Below are positions 10,831-21,459 of a stretch of DNA of 64,000 nucleotides, piece by piece (positions within the stretch are counted from its first letter, which is position 1; each line of letters begins with the position of its first letter). Source of the stretch: Mesocentrotus franciscanus (Eukaryota > Echinodermata > Echinoidea > Camarodonta > Strongylocentrotidae); assembly GCA_037976565.1 (NCBI GenBank), contig CP137680.1, positions 19,246,675 to 19,310,674 of the forward strand, read 5' to 3'. The position numbers and the translations under genes were made by a program. The notes beneath the pieces are model-generated. The model ran no database searches and had not been told where the DNA came from. It saw only the letters and a program-made list of their open reading frames with translations.

Positions 10831-11362
10831 AATGTTTAAACACTTTTTCATTATAAGGTTTACCTTAAGATTTTTTTTTTGAGGCCGCCATCCTCGTCAA
10901 GCATCGATCGCTTATGATTGCGGTCTCCTGCACTTTTTCAACAAATAGTTCGGATAATACTTCAAATTTATGATAATATATTATGGAAATATTAAGTTTC
11001 GTTATTTTATTTACATATGTAAAAAGGATGTAAAAAAAAAAAAAATAACATTTTGACATGAAGTAATTATTGTTTGTAAATGTTGTATTATACCTTACAT
11101 TTATATGTTCTTTGTAATTCAGTTATATTATATTTGGAAAAATGCAGAAATCAAATCAAATCAAATAGAACTTTTTCGATCTCACCCGAGCGATATGTGG
11201 ATATAAGAAACAGTGGGGGGTCTGATCGTAAAATACGGGGTGAGCTTTTGGACACCGTCTTAATCAGCCATCCGCAAAAACCTCACCCGGGTAGGTTACC
11301 ATAACAACCGCACCTGTCTTATCGCGATCAGCTGGCGCGCGCTGTGTACATGACATGTAAAT

Positions 11363-11410
11363 TACGTCATCGCCGTGAAAAAATGTACATTTTTTCACGG
11401 CGATGACGTA
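11363..11410. repeat. Perfect 48 bp palindrome
   Basis: TACGTCATCGCCGTG reads to a TGTACA centre and back without mismatch. It is absent from the homologous position in copy 1 (about 8580), so it arose or was inserted after the copies separated. Confidence 0.85.
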
Positions 11411-11520
11411 CCGGTAATTTACCCGGGTAACATTCCGCGAGCGTCTTAATAGGCCGTTTATCAGGAAGTTGTCCGGACGACGTCCGGACGTCACCTCGCT
11501 ATCACCCTGGCCCGTCTAGG

Positions 11521-11780
11521 GTGAGATTTACCTCGATATCGTCCGGACGTTACCCCGATTGACGCGTCTTAATTGGAAGTGGGTAAATGTCATCCGGACG
11601 ACGTCCAGACGTCACCGCGACTTTATTTTCCAATTAAGACGGGGTTTAAGGTGAGATTTACCTCGATATTGTCCGGACGTTACCCCGATTGACGCGTCTT
11701 AATTGGAAGTGGGTAAATGTCATCCGGACAACGTCCGGACGTCACCGCGACTTTATTTTCCAATTAAGACGGGGTTTAAG
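11521..11780. repeat. Two tandem copies of a 130 bp unit
   Basis: GTGAGATTTACCTCGATAT starts at 11521 and again at 11651. The copies differ at only a few positions and each ends GACGGGGTTTAAG, the terminal motif of the transposon. The right end of copy 2 is therefore duplicated. Confidence 0.85.
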
Positions 11781-12547
11781 ACAGGAACATTCACAGATCT
11801 TTTACTGAACAACCAACGTAAAAAATATAGCATGGGACTAGCTGTTACCATATTTTACTCCAATATACATTGAAGATCTATTTATTGTTTTTTTCATTTT
11901 TATCTACATGCAATGCTAGAAGGGTGAGTAAGATAATCCTTTACTAAACCTTTGATTTGTTGTTCTCAAAATCTTATAGTTTTCCCCTTAATAAAAAAAT
12001 TGTAAGTTATATATTTTCATAATTTCTAGCATTTCCTAGCAAGTGCAAATGTTTTTTTTCTACAGAGAATTGAAAATTAAACCTTTTATCTTCTGGCAGT
12101 CTACAAACAGAGTCCATATTGTTTTTTGGGGAAAAAAAAGGTTTGTTGAGAATGCAAGACTCATTGATAGTTATTAGTGAACAAGAAGTTAATAACACCA
12201 TCATTATTACATGTGGTAATTAACACTGCAAGCATTTCACAAAGTTTGCTTCCAAAGCACTTCCCATAGTTTCTAAAGTGGGTCCACGCTGCAGTAATAA
12301 AGAACAACTTGTTATGAGAATGATGGGAATTCTACATGATGAAACAAACAGCCTGCTTAGGGAGAAGAAGTGGGTCCCAATCACAAGACACGAGTTCATC
12401 CAATAGCTTCAGTAACATGTAACCACAATGAACAAAGATTAACAAAAGTAAATTCCAGGAAGTAAGCTTATCCAACTTATCAAGTTGTAGTAGAAGGACC
12501 AGTCCAAGGTATCGTCCCATACGTTACCAAACCACATTAAAGATTTA
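11781..12547. other. No gene recognised
   Basis: AT-rich DNA with short ORFs on the minus strand (12007-12204 and 12332-12520). Neither has a motif or splice context. Confidence 0.4.
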
Positions 12548-12855
12548 AATTATTATTAATAATAACCGTTTCTTACAAAGCGCTGTACCATGCAGTTACA
12601 ACGTAACCGACCTAAGCAGTTATACAGTATTATTACCCCAATCACTGGATTCTGTTACAATTCTGCACTTTACAGTGCACACTCTCCACTCCCTTAGGAA
12701 GCATTCCAGCCAGTCACCCTTTTACAGGCATGCGCATGTATGCTAATCCACCCACATTGAAGTTTGCATCCTACCCGGTACCCATTTAGCACCTGGATGG
12801 AGAGGAGCAATGTAGATAAAATGCCTTGCTCAAGGACATAAGCGTCGCGCTGAGT
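12548..12855 (-). mobile_element. SINE remnant lacking the tRNA head
   Basis: Read on minus, it carries the body words of the SINEs at 59455-59800 and 62153-62435: a CTTGAGCAAGGCATT-type segment, ACCTGG-to-GGGTACCGGGTAGGATG, GGCTGGAATGCTTCC, then AAGCGCTTTGT and an AATAATAATT-type tail. The 5' tRNA-like part is gone or too diverged to see. Confidence 0.6.
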
Positions 12856-12989
12856 TATAAATAGACCAAATACCTTGGACTTCACAGCGGTAGCTTATAA
12901 ATCACATCAACATTAATGACAGAAAAATGAAAAAAAATTGGGTTTATGCCCCTCTGTCGGACACGGGACGAATTCATCGAGAGACCGTA

Positions 12990-13062
12990 CAGGAGCAGGC
13001 GACTTGGAGAGGTACATCTCCTTCAGTTCTCACTTATCTCCTAGCGTACAGGAGCAGGCGAC
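12990..13062. repeat. ~64 bp unit repeated around a retroelement insertion
   Basis: CTTGGAGAGGTACATCTCC and what follows, to CTCCTAGCGTACA, occurs at 13001-13050 and again at 14979-15028, immediately outside the two ends of the non-LTR element. GTACAGGAGCAGGCGACTT occurs twice on the left. Either the element landed in an existing tandem duplication, or the target duplication is unusually long. Confidence 0.65.
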
Positions 13063-14978
13063 TTGAGTTGAGTTGAGTTTGAAGTTTATTATCCAAACAA
13101 AAAGTACATCAATATTACAATCAAATGTGAATGTTTAACATTGAAAGGATAAATGGGACCAGAAAATAGCATTAAATGCTAATCGTGTCTGGTACCACTA
13201 ACACTAAAAAGTATCACAACAATGAATGAGAATGTAATGAGTAAATATGAATAACTATCAAATACACACTTAAGCTACAAACTATTCTACATCTAGGCTA
13301 AAATATGCTCTGTGATTAAATACAAAGCTTTGGTATTTTACACTAAATAAAAAGATAAAGAATTATATAACATAATATTTACAAATAGGCAAGAAACTTC
13401 GGTTCAAAGTTCAAAACAATTATTCTATTAACATTTGTGATATTAGCGTTCTAAGAAAGCAAGACACGGATGCTTTCTCCCGTACAGATAGGAGTAGATC
13501 ATTCCAAAAGCATGTGCCTCTGAATGACATTGAAAATTTACCCTGCGTTGTCCTTATACTTAAGGCACACTCAACTTCTTACTTTCTCTTTGTCTAGTCT
13601 CATATTTGTGCTCTATGAAACAGCAATACTGAATTAGGGACTGCGGCAATTTATCATTCAATAATTGATACATAAAAACACAAATAGATAGTTTATGGAG
13701 TTGATACACATTCAATAATTTTAGCTCCCTAAATATCGGTTGTGAATGAGTCCTAATTGGACTAAACGTTATAACTCTTATTGTCATCTTTTGGCTTAAT
13801 AATAATCATGTTAATTTCATAGTTACTTCCCCAGACCTCAATTCCATAGGTCATATGCGGTTGAATTAACGTTTTATACAGTAACAATAAAACACGCCTT
13901 GGCACAAACTGTCTTAATCTATATTAAACACCAACCTTTTTCCTAATACACTTATTAAGCCTTTCGATATAAATGATGCAACATCAACCCGGACTATTTC
14001 AGTCTCTGCTATTTTTAGTACCCCTTGAGTTACTACTAATTGCCTACTCCCTCTTATTAACAAATAATTAGTTTCTAAGAGATTCACTGTAAGTTTATTC
14101 ACCTTACACCATATGGTCACCTTATCAAGATGCATATTCACTATATCCATATCAATCAAATTCAGTCTCGGTGAAAATGTATGAAACAAATTAGAATCAT
14201 CGGCAAAAAGTCTAAAAATTAAAATAATTTGTCGAGTTAGGCAAATCGTTTATATACATGTACATCAAAAACAGTGTAGGTCCCAACACAGAACCCTGAG
14301 GAACGCCACATGTTATTATCTGCCTTAATGAGCTTTGCCCATCATAATTCACAAACTGAAATCTACTAAAAAGATAATCTTTAAACCACTGAAGAGGCAA
14401 GCCCCTTATTCCATAATGTTCTAATTTTCCAGCCAATATTGCATGATCAATTGTATCAAAAGCTTTCTGGAAATCTAGGAATACACCAAGCGTTACACTG
14501 CCCTTATCCAGTGATTTAAGCACATCATTAACCAAATTAATTAAGGACAACTTAGTACTATAATGTTTACGAAAACCATACTGGTGCTTATACAAGGCAT
14601 CATTCCTTTCAAAATAATCAAGTAGCCTCTTGTTTACTAATTTCTCAAATATTTTGGCCAAAAGAGGCAAAACTGAAATAGGTCTATAATTGCCTGGGAC
14701 ATCTTTATCCCCCTTTTTAAAAATCGGTGTAACTTTGGCTACTTTCATTGCCTCTGGAAACACACCGTTCAATAATGACTGATTGTTAATATAAGATAAT
14801 GGTTTTGCAATTACTTCAGCAGCATCCTTCAGTAATCGGGCTGGAATACCATCAAAGCCGCAAGCTTTCTTTACATTCAAAGTTAATAAATAGTCCTTCA
14901 CCTCATAATGAGTAACTGGTTCCCAAAACAAAGAGTCAACTATTCCATCACTAAGATAATCTTTGAATGTAATAACAT
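13063..14978 (-). mobile_element. Non-LTR retrotransposon (Jockey/CR1-group), 5'-truncated
   Basis: On minus it runs from about 14978 inside ORF2 to a 3' end near 13063 made of ACTCA repeats. The reverse transcriptase core is recognisable. It is bordered by the ~64 bp repeated unit described at 12990. Confidence 0.85.
13560..14976 (-). pseudogene. Reverse transcriptase of a non-LTR retrotransposon, frame-disrupted
   Basis: It reads from about 14976 (DVITFKDYL) through KKACGFDGIPARLLKDAA, PIFKKGDKDVPGNYRPISV, KHQYGFRKHYST and DFQKAFDTIDHAIL (RT motif A aspartate) to ITCGVPQGSVLGPTLF. The frame breaks at about 14213; the next block opens FRLFADDSNLFH, the catalytic FADD box. The C-terminal block (13787-13560) carries VITFSPIRTHSQPIF and MYQLLNDKLPQSL. 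This enzyme would copy element RNA at the nicked target. At least two frame breaks and the missing endonuclease make it inactive. Confidence 0.9.
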
Positions 14979-15397
14979 CACTTGGAGAGGTACATCTCCT
15001 TCAGTTCTCACTGATCTCCTAGCGTACATGAAGATCCTATTGCAAAGCATTGTAGTATCCCAGCAAGTCTCATTCACGGACCCACACATGATACACATGG
15101 TGAATCACCAGCCCAATCTGCAGCTCCTCTACAACTCGGTCTCTTGAGACTGATCATTCATAGATGAGACGTGCTACTGACGTGATAACAACAGGGAAAC
15201 AGTTTGTGACGAGATTAAAGCAGCAGCACGCAACTTGGAGCTGCAACATCTATTTCAGTTTTGAATGTAAGGCTTCCTGGGAGAATTTTCCATTGTTGTC
15301 AAGGAATTGTTGGCTTGTACCCAGTATAGATACAGATCTTTTAATTTCTTTACGACATCTAATTCAGTTCTCACACATCTCCTAGTGTACATGGTGG

Positions 15398-15551
15398 TCA
15401 TATTGTGACCCCGTTGTAGTACCCTAGCAAGTCTTGTGATTTCCTTGACTTAAACATGGCACATTTGGTGTAGTGGTCAGGTAGCCAAGGATCATGGCAC
15501 TGTTCAGGTGAGAAGTACACTTTTAGGGAGCCGGCATTGAGTACGGTGAAC
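15398..15551 (-). CDS. Smr-domain gene, last coding exon (exon 5 as modelled)
   Basis: Acceptor TTTGCAG (AG at 15553-15552) and phase 2 entry fit the preceding exon exactly. It completes the Smr fold with FTVLNAGSLKVYF, equivalent to the last strand of the domain in N4BP2-type proteins, then adds a 37-residue tail rich in charged and aromatic residues (HDPWLPDHYTK) and stops at TGA 15400-15398. Human-type N4BP2 ends almost at the domain boundary, so the tail is extra. The join is strongly supported by frame and by the domain continuing across it. Confidence 0.8.
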
Positions 15552-16470
15552 CTGCAAAGTCAATAACAAGGAGAAGGGAAAAAATGAGCAGAAGACCTAT
15601 ATGGCTACATGTACAGAGTAGAAAGTCGTGAAATCTCTTGGCAGAAAACAAAAGGATGATGAATTATAACATCTATTAAGAGCCAAAAGGGTATTAGCTC
15701 TGTATTGGAAGTACATGTATATGAGTTAATGCCCTTCTGGCTTCAAACAGATGACATCATCTGCCAGAACCAGAAGGCTGTTTGCCCATACTTTTTCTTT
15801 TACTTGGCTCTCAACCTACTGGTATATCCATTTTCACATGTAGTTAAGTGTGAAAAGGCAGATTCTTGATGCTTATGGACCTCCAATAATAAATCTCCAT
15901 GGTTTATCAATTGCCATGCATTCATATGATAGTACATTTGATCACTCCATGAATATCAGCCAAACGTCATTCAGATTCAGATTATCAATAAGCATGTTTT
16001 TGCACAAAAACTTGTATTCTACTAGGGAATATCACTCGGCTGGAACAATTTAAATCCAAGCTGAAAACAATTATTCTTGAATGTGTAATCTAAATTCTTG
16101 TGACATTAATACAGTGATGTTCTAACACGCATAGAGACCATGTTTGTTTCATGCATTTACTAAGCAATGTACTAGAATATAATATATAATATACACAAAA
16201 ATATGGAAATTACATGCTGTACCATATTTGGTTTCAAGCAATATGCTACATGTACAAGTCCTTTACTTTTCTAACACCAAAATGAGTACGCTCTAATAAA
16301 GCACAATCCATTGTTTTCTGTTCAAGGCAACCTACCAACAGAAACACAACATACTGAAGGGTAAATCGATTAGTGTCATAACTTTGTTATGATTGAGGTA
16401 TCGCAGAATCTAAATGCTCACGTACGTGTAATCACAGAACTAGAAGATCACAGGAAAAACAAAACACAAA

Positions 16471-16623
16471 GACCTGAATTCAAAAAGGAGGTTTGTCGAC
16501 AAACCTAGGTTTATGTGCATCATATGACGCGTTTTGACGCGTTTCAGACCAAGGGAATCGAAACGTGTCATATGACGCACATAAACCTAGGTTTGTCGAC
16601 AAACCTCCTTTGTGAATTCGGGC
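16471..16623. mobile_element. Hairpin MITE in an intron of the Smr gene
   Basis: The arms CCTGAATTCA...GGAGGTTTGTCGACAAACCT (16471-16520) and their inverse (16575-16623) are nearly perfect, with a second inner match around CATATGACGCG and CGTGTCATATG. It has no coding capacity. It lies in the last intron of the minus-strand gene. Confidence 0.8.
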
Positions 16624-16807
16624 CAATGTGATTTAGCAAACTTTCCATAACATGGTAAGAGGATCTCGTGGTAAGAAAGAAATAGATGCAGTATGATTAA
16701 ATTCAGATAATTTCAAAAAGTTTTCATGCAGTTCAACTTCCTGCAGCATTCCTTTAAAAGCAATCAATCCTTCCATTCTATGAAGGAAAATAATCTTGAG
16801 CTTTTAC

Positions 16808-17041
16808 CTGTAACCTCTTTGCTCCAAGAACTTGGCTACGGCTGGTTTCAGCTTGGCCACGCCCATTTTGCTGTGTCTGCCCCGCCCTGTCACCACCTCC
16901 AGGTACCTCTGTTGCCCGGGTGAGGGGGTGCCACGCCTTAATTGCTGTTCTCTCTCGAGGAGGACCTTCTGTAGAGCCTGCAGGGCTTCCTCCACATGAA
17001 GATTGTGGAGATCAAGCTTGTTCTCACCAGTAACATGTTTC
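16808..17041 (-). CDS. Smr-domain gene, exon 4: core of the Smr domain
   Basis: This exon holds the diagnostic Smr motifs. LDLHNLH (residues 191-197 of the model) corresponds to the LDLHGLH motif, with Asn in place of Gly. TGRGRHS (233-239) is the TGxGxHS motif, followed by GVAKLKPAVAKFL. In N4BP2 and related proteins this domain is a nucleic-acid-binding nicking nuclease. The acceptor is TGCCTAG (AG at 17043-17042) and the donor GTAAAA (from 16807). Phase enters after two bases of an Arg codon and leaves after two bases of another. An EREQQLRRGTPSPGQQ linker separates the two motifs. Family assignment is confident; activity is inferred. Confidence 0.9.
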
Positions 17042-17509
17042 CTAGGCATGACAAAACAGGGGACTTCACATTATTCAAAATTGTCTGGTTTTCAACAGCA
17101 TAGTACAAAAAACAAGTGACTCTTTTCAGGAAAAGAGATATTTTGGATGAGTATGTATTCGAAAGGTTTGTCATGAAGACACTAACATAGCAATATATAT
17201 GTTTATGGTAGGAAATACTAATTATATAAATATGTACACCCTTATAAAAATGTACCATGGTAACCATGGCAAAACCATGGTATAACCATGATACTCTATG
17301 GTACCCATGGTTCTCGTCTCTTACCATGGTACTACCATGCAAGAACCCTGGTAATACCATGGTTATAGAACAAGTACTTCTAAATTTTTACATGGTACAT
17401 TGCCAGTTGTATGGTTCAATACCATGTTTGTATGGTTCTAACCATGGTTCAGTACCATGGCTGTATTGTATTAGCATGGTACATGTATTTCTCTCCTTTT
17501 GTTTGCAAT

Positions 17510-17830
17510 TAATTCACGGAGAAACAAATATGTTTTTTTATTTTTTATTTTTTTATTGATCATGCATTCAAATAACAAAAAACCGGCCACATGACATTTT
17601 TACTGGACGCATGAAACCAAATTAAAATTTAAAAAAAACTCGAGAATTATTTTCAAAAAAATAATCAAAAAATTTAAGAATCATTTAAGAAACAATCATA
17701 ATAATTACAAAAAATTGTAAAAAATTGTAAAAAAATTATAAGAATCATTAAAATTACGATTTAAAAAATAATCAAAAAGTTATAAGAATCGTAGAAAGAA
17801 AGAAAAAATTAATAAAAAAAATGATATCGC
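17510..17830. other. AT-rich low-complexity stretch
   Basis: Recurrent AAAATTATAAGAATCATT-like words and poly-A. Nothing coding is visible. Confidence 0.5.
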
Positions 17831-18184
17831 ATATATCCAGTACCATTATCTAATTTCATAGTCCTTTAGTTTTCTAAGATTTTAGTTGAAATGAAAAACT
17901 GACAATTAAAGAGTACAGCTAGGAATCTGACTAAAATGTATTATATATTAAGAAATGCATTAATATAGTTTAAGACTAATTGTGCAGTTGTTATTAGGGG
18001 AAAACAGGAGTGGAAGACTCTCAACTTCAATTTGGCCATTTATCAATGGTGTGTAAATTTAGAAATTGTGCAACAGCTTGAAATACCATAAACAAGGTCT
18101 GCACTAGTCAAGCATATATACCTACAAGCCCTAAACCAACACAGTTAGCGCACACAGCTACATGTATTCATCTGATCACTATAG

Positions 18185-18562
18185 AGTGGTGAAGTGTGAC
18201 GTCATCAAAAATCTATTCTTGGAATTTCTCAATTTTTTCTTCATTTTCCGAAAGAGCATCAAAAATAATGTCCAAATGTCGAAAACCAATTGAATAGGTT
18301 AAGTATTGGCTGAGATATGACCATCTGAATAAAGATTGCCTATGGGAACTCAGTGTTATATTGCTCTGGCTCCTAACATTATGAGCCAGAGCAATATAAC
18401 ACTGAGTTCCCATAGGCAATCTTTATTCAGATGGTCATATCTCAGCCAATACTTAACCTATTCAATGGTTTTCATTTGGACATTATTTTTGATGCTCTTT
18501 CGGAAAATGAAGAAAAAATTGAGAAATTCCAAAAATAGATTTTTATGACGTCACAGCTTCGG
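18185..18562. mobile_element. Foldback MITE with ~180 bp arms
   Basis: The left arm (GTGACGTCATCAAAAATCTA to GAGCCAGAGCAATATAACA) and right arm are near-perfect inverted copies around a ~15 bp spacer (TCCTAACATTATGAG). The two arms give the same short ORF on opposite strands, which is not a gene. The ends carry TGACGTCA. Confidence 0.85.
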
Positions 18563-19000
18563 TACTCTATACACACAACCAGCCCTTGCAGCCATTGTGT
18601 GCATTCCCGCATTTTATGAATGGCAATGTACCGAAGGATCGCTGTATCATACAGGGCATTGCAGTGTATACCGTGTACATGCAGCTAGCTAGTATAGTAC
18701 TACGTGCACTATTTACAATGCAGCTTGATGCCTCGTGAGTTCTTGGTGTTTTCGATCTGCAAACTATGCTGAATACGTGTTTTTTCCCTGCTAATCTACA
18801 ACAGTATGGGTAAGTTTTAGAATCATCTACTTTATTTACAATATGTACATAGATCTAGTCGATGTCTAGATAGTCATTTATGACATTGTAAACTGGGACT
18901 TAAAATACCTAATTCCGACAGAATAAGATGAACATGTATGATCCCATGTACGTAATTTGATGTAGGGTCTTGATGGGTTTATGGGGCATATCATTCAAAG

Positions 19001-19394
19001 CAAAGTTTGTCCATTTACATACACATTAACTCTGCTGTGAGTAGTGTCATTGTTCGCAGGATTGAATGTTTTATTCTTTTTAGAAAATGAATAGAATACT
19101 GCATAAAAACCCAGCAAATTAACAAATCAAGCTAATCGATGTCGTGTCTGCCTCTGTGACTGTGTGATTTCATGCTGACAGTTGTTGCTATTCATAGCAA
19201 AGTTTGTCCATTTACATACACATTAACTCTGCTGTGAGTAGTGTCATTGTTCGCAGGATTGAATGTTTTATTCTTTTTAGAAAATGAATAGAATATTGCA
19301 CAAAAACCCAGCAAATTAACAAATTAAGCTAATCGATGTCGTGTCTGCCTCTGAGACTGTGTGATTTCATGTTGACAGTTGTTGATATTCATAT
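19001..19394. repeat. 197 bp tandem duplication
   Basis: CAAAGTTTGTCCATTTACAT begins at 19001 and recurs at 19198, with few differences over the full unit. It lies inside the CCATGG-TIR element. Confidence 0.9.
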
Positions 19395-20099
19395 TTGTTT
19401 TTGTTATAGACTCTAATTCAAAATTGTCTTTTTTAAATTACAGATATATACGCAACATGACAAATGAGTAGTTTCCATATCGATGGCGTTCTTTATCGTC
19501 ATCTTCACCAATACATCAACATCACCATGTGTTCGTCGTCGACCTCCGTTTTGGCGTTTGAACTTTGAAGTTTTTTGCGAACTCTAATAATAAATAGGAT
19601 ATTGGCATTATCGACTTTTGTTCTGTCTTTGAACACCGTCGACGTCGAACTTTGATTGAAGGTAAGAAGCTCCTTTTTACCTTCGTCTTCGATTTGCGTT
19701 TCGTCGTTTGCAGGTCTGATCCTGACTCCGACTAATGATGACTTTATCGACGTCGAACTCTATACCAAGTTTCACCATCGCTGAATATGGACTCCGCATC
19801 CGGTCTACATCGCTGACTCTTGACTTTCATTCATCATTCATTTTTTAACTGTACTATGATCACCGACGTCTATGATCTACCAAGTAGGCCTAGATACCAA
19901 TTGTTTCTTTCGACTAAATTTGAGTACGATATTGTCGACGAATCTCGCACCTCCGCTGGAAGGACAGTTTGTATAATGTACTATGTAATTTGAATATGAG
20001 CGGCAGTCTTCCGCTATAGAAATAGACTAACCACTTTACTTATAATATTGTTATGTGTGCTGAAAGTGTTTAGTGTCATGTATAATTAATGATGTAACA

Positions 20100-20212
20100 A
20101 GCGGCAGTCTTTCGCTATAGAAATAGACTTTAGTTTTCGACTGTAAATTGTTTTATATATTTTACGTGAGCTAGATTTTAGCTCGTTTGAATAAACGCTT
20201 TTAACAAAGTAA
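20100..20212 (+). other. Stem-loop plus AATAAA, possible transcript 3' end
   Basis: GAGCTA GATTT TAGCTC (about 20169-20185) can form a hairpin and is followed by AATAAA at about 20191. The upstream word CGGCAGTCTTTCGCTATAGA is repeated at 20001 and, inverted, near 45840. No ORF ends here; it may be the 3' end of a non-coding or element transcript. Confidence 0.3.
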
Positions 20213-21391
20213 ACATCTTGTTTCCATTGTTTGATGTTTGATACGTCATATGATCATTCAACAATAATGATCAACATGATTGTGATGTTTATTGTTAACA
20301 GATCATGTTTGCGAGAGAAGTGGCTGAACCTTGAGAAAATGGATAATTGTGTTGAAAGTGGACTTCATCCCAGCTCCTGTCATTTTTGTGTCTACTTTGC
20401 AGACCACTAGCATGCTCTTTCAAAATTAAATAAACAAGGGCTGGCAGATATGAAGAATACTGTGATGAAAGTGCATTAAGGTAGTAGATTTGTAAATGAT
20501 AAAACAAAAATCAATCATGCAATGTAATCAATGCTATCTTTTTATTTAGCTACAGGCAGAATGGAAAGATGACTGTGTATGTGCAGTAACATTGTAGTAC
20601 AAGTACCATAGTAACGAAAGGTATGGGAGAACCATGGTAGCGAGAGGTATGGGAGAACCATGGTAACGAAAGGGACGGGAGAACCATGGTAACCATGGTA
20701 CAGAGAACCATGGTACACGGAACCATGGTTACCATGGTTTTCAGTACCATGGTTACCATGGTACACTTTTATAAGGGCAAGCAATACCAGAATATCAATA
20801 TAACTTTGGACCTTTGGTAATTAGGCATAGAATCAGATGTTCTCTTATTTCTCCCTTTTCTTAACTTTTTAAATTTTCACAATTCCACAAAATGCACCAT
20901 AGGCGGGTTCTTTTGCCCTAAGAATATATATCAACAGCCTTTTTCAGTAAGGCTACCGTATGGTGTTAACAAAAGCCTTCAACCACGAATGAGGGAATCA
21001 GTTTCTAAGATAAAAATTTTTACATTACAAATATCAAAATACCAGTACACAAGACAATCACAGCCTCATATTGGAGTTGCCAAGTTGTCTCTTTTAGACA
21101 GCAATCTTCATACAACAAAAATGTTAATGTTCTTATTATCTTCTTTGAATTGCTTCTATTTTTATTCTGCTTTTATTAAAAGCAAGCTATTTACAGCTAT
21201 TGAAAGATATACATTAATCTTTACATGTATGAAAGATAACGATAATTGCATGTTATCAAATGAGGATGGCATAGACATTATACAGAGTTCAAATTGCACC
21301 TGTTACATGTATCATTTCATGATTTAAAAAAACATCTCTAAAGGCTCTGCTTTGCAGTGAGAGATCAAGGCCCTTAAAAACCAATGCTTAC

Positions 21392-21459
21392 CTTTGAACC
21401 AGAATCAATTCAGCGGCTCTTCTGTTAGCTTCCTTCAGTCTCGTGGAATGTAAGTGTCC
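21392..21459 (-). CDS. Smr-domain gene, exon 3: end of the DUF1771 helix region
   Basis: A 68 bp exon with acceptor TTTTTCCAG (AG 21461-21460) and a strong donor GTAAGC (from 21391). It encodes GHLHSTRLKEANRRAAELIL, which aligns with the region just after DUF1771 in N4BP2 (the QGxLHxxKMKEANHLA segment). Phase 0 in and phase 2 out fit both neighbours. It is too short to be found as an ORF and was identified from splice sites and domain continuity. Confidence 0.85.

Larger units (their letters stand above)
9893..11162 (+). mobile_element. 3' fragment of a CR1-like retrotransposon with 7 bp target duplication
   Basis: It is flanked by AATAGAA (9886-9892 and 11163-11169). It ends in AAATC repeats (about 11145-11162), the short-repeat 3' tail usual for CR1-like elements. 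It contains the ORF2 C-terminus and a CA microsatellite. Confidence 0.75.
9870..11780. mobile_element. DNA transposon copy 2 (GCCCCGTCTTAAT family), interrupted by a non-LTR fragment
   Basis: The left end TAAAGCCCCGTCTTAATAG begins at about 9871. The right end, read in reverse, is CTTAAACCCCGTCTTAATTG at 11780. The body from 11163 matches copy 1. A retroelement (9893-11162) sits just inside the left end, between two copies of AATAGAA. Confidence 0.7.
17238..20776. mobile_element. 3.5 kb element with CCATGG-rich terminal inverted repeats, in an intron
   Basis: CCCTTATAAAAATGTACCATG (from 17239) is matched in inverse by the end at 20746-20776 (CATGGTACACTTTTATAAGGG). Both ends are followed inward by arrays of ACCATGGT-type words (17253-17480 and 20620-20766). 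The interior holds a foldback MITE, a 197 bp tandem duplication and GTCGTC-rich DNA, with no transposase frame. It lies entirely between exons 3 and 4 of the Smr gene. Confidence 0.65.

Noticed and set aside
10574..10882. 102-codon His/Thr ORF
   Set aside because: Mostly translated CA microsatellite in a retroelement 3' region.
18213..18548. Pair of ~70-codon ORFs on opposite strands beginning MPMGTQCYIAL
   Set aside because: They are the two arms of one foldback MITE; identical peptides arise from the inverted repeat.
20542..20784. ORFs with NHGTENHGNHG and TMVTMV repeats
   Set aside because: Translated CCATGG-type terminal repeat array of the intronic element.
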